A stretch of 16,127 bases of DNA from Rickettsiales bacterium (GTDB taxonomy: Bacteria; Pseudomonadota; Alphaproteobacteria; Rickettsiales; Deianiraeaceae), in contig CANDYN010000015.1 in the NCBI GenBank assembly GCA_947424985.1, positions 1 to 16,127 of the forward strand, read 5' to 3'. How positions within the stretch are numbered: position 1 is the first letter of the stretch; each line of letters opens with the position of its first letter. Shown here piece after piece: positions 15,498-16,127 of the stretch. Both the position numbers and the translations under genes were made by a program. Below the pieces are notes generated by a model. It saw only the letters and a program-made list of their open reading frames with translations. It was not told the DNA's origin and searched no databases.

Positions 15498-16127
15498 GTG
15501 TCTGTTTTTACGCAAAAAGAAAAAGAATTACTTAAAAATAGATTTCTTGAGAAATCCCGATTTTTAAGCTTAAATCAGCCACCAGAGCAAAAAATGGAAA
15601 CACAAAAGCAAAAAATAATCCTCAGAAAAAAACTCCAAACTTGGCAAATAAAACTCACAACTTACTTACAAAAAACTCCACTGGTGAAAGAAATGGGATT
15701 ATCTGCAAGACAACTCGGAGCAATAAATCGCGGAAGAACTGACCTCGGACTATGCCTTCGTGTTATAAAGCTCTTTAAAATGGCAATGGCAGATTTATAC
15801 AACCCGGCCATGCCTTCCTTGCGTGGATTAAATCTCTCTCCGGCAGAAATGAAACTTTATATGGCAATTTGGCGAAAGAAACAGTTCTTTTTACAAATGG
15901 TTCTCAGTGAGTTTGCGAAAAACCGCCGTATGGCCTTACAAAATACAATAAAAAAAGAAGATGAGCTTCGTCAAAAACCAAACGCGCAACACCTTGACCT
16001 ATCAAATATTTCAATGCAAAGATATTCAGATTCAAAGATTTATAATAATCAATATACAGAGGAAGAGGTGGATGCAGTTAACAAGGAACTCTCGATATAC
16101 AAATTTAGCTTTGCAGAAAAACTAAAA
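15498..16127 (+). CDS. Unrecognised protein with possible helix-turn-helix, 3' partial
   Basis: The frame is open from just after the glycosyltransferase stop and runs off the right edge, giving at least 210 residues from a GTG at 15498. The first ATG, at 15594, is a later option, but the GTG suits the promoter at 15451. The protein is basic and helix-rich. Residues about 56-103 (from YLQKTPLV through LSARQLGAINRGR to MADLYNP) have the look of a Cro/XRE-type helix-turn-helix: an ali-like helix, LSxxQLxxIxxGR, a further helix and a closing DLYNP. Residues 112-150 form another charged helical segment and 160-210 are polar. No family is recognised. The HTH idea is inference from pattern only, and the protein could bind RNA or protein instead. 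Composition matches its neighbours. Confidence 0.7.
   Translation, partial: MSVFTQKEKELLKNRFLEKSRFLSLNQPPEQKMETQKQKIILRKKLQTWQIKLTTYLQKTPLVKEMGLSARQLGAINRGRTDLGLCLRVIKLFKMAMADLYNPAMPSLRGLNLSPAEMKLYMAIWRKKQFFLQMVLSEFAKNRRMALQNTIKKEDELRQKPNAQHLDLSNISMQRYSDSKIYNNQYTEEEVDAVNKELSIYKFSFAEKLK

Noticed and set aside
1..16127. CRISPR arrays, tRNA or rRNA genes, riboswitches, defence or toxin-antitoxin systems.
   Set aside because: The gaps between genes are all under about 125 bases and hold no regularly spaced repeats or tRNA-like cloverleaf; no gene product matches a nuclease, toxin or defence ATPase.

Overview
The window is an AT-rich, gene-dense stretch with 13 protein genes and no RNA genes, insertion sequences, CRISPR arrays or gaps over 300 bases. 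The two largest spaces between genes are 123 and 107 bases. The gene set (2-oxoglutarate dehydrogenase E1, RodA, GlmM, YebC, a SbmA/BacA-like peptide-transporter domain, Xer recombinase, a solitary NuoN/MrpD-like antiporter subunit, PlsY, HisS, a GT4 glycosyltransferase), the base composition and the tight packing suggest a small-genome alphaproteobacterium, probably Rickettsiales-like. That placement is inference. An acetylglutamate kinase (ArgB) homologue would be unusual in the most reduced Rickettsiales, and would fit a lineage that keeps, or is losing, amino acid synthesis.

Layout from left to right. An argB-like gene enters from the left edge (+) and converges on sucA (-). Upstream of sucA, 3 bases away on the same strand, is a small gene that looks like a divergent ATP synthase delta subunit (atpH). 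Divergent from it at 4201 (+) is an unrecognised coiled-coil protein with a cysteine-rich tail. Its stop codon overlaps that of glmM (-). glmM follows rodA (-) in a two-gene cell-wall unit with a consensus promoter. yebC (+) starts divergently and overlaps a short SbmA/BacA-like membrane protein. Next come a small cysteine-rich lipoprotein (-) and a xerC/D recombinase (-). The right third is one + strand unit: antiporter-like membrane protein, plsY, hisS, glycosyltransferase, with gaps of 2, 2 and -4 bases. After it a new consensus promoter drives a gene that leaves the window; its protein has a possible helix-turn-helix and is not recognised.

Functionally the known genes are housekeeping: TCA cycle and ATP synthesis, peptidoglycan precursor supply and elongation (GlmM, RodA), phospholipid synthesis (PlsY), translation (HisS), chromosome dimer resolution (Xer) and envelope glycosylation (GT4). 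I see no defence system, toxin-antitoxin pair or mobile island.

The best leads are: an ArgB homologue with substitutions at catalytic positions; a set of promoters with consensus boxes only 10 to 20 bases from the start codon and almost no Shine-Dalgarno sequences; the coiled-coil/cysteine orphan; the lipoprotein with repeated CX3C pairs; the antiporter-like subunit lacking the usual charged residues; and the unrecognised gene at the right edge.
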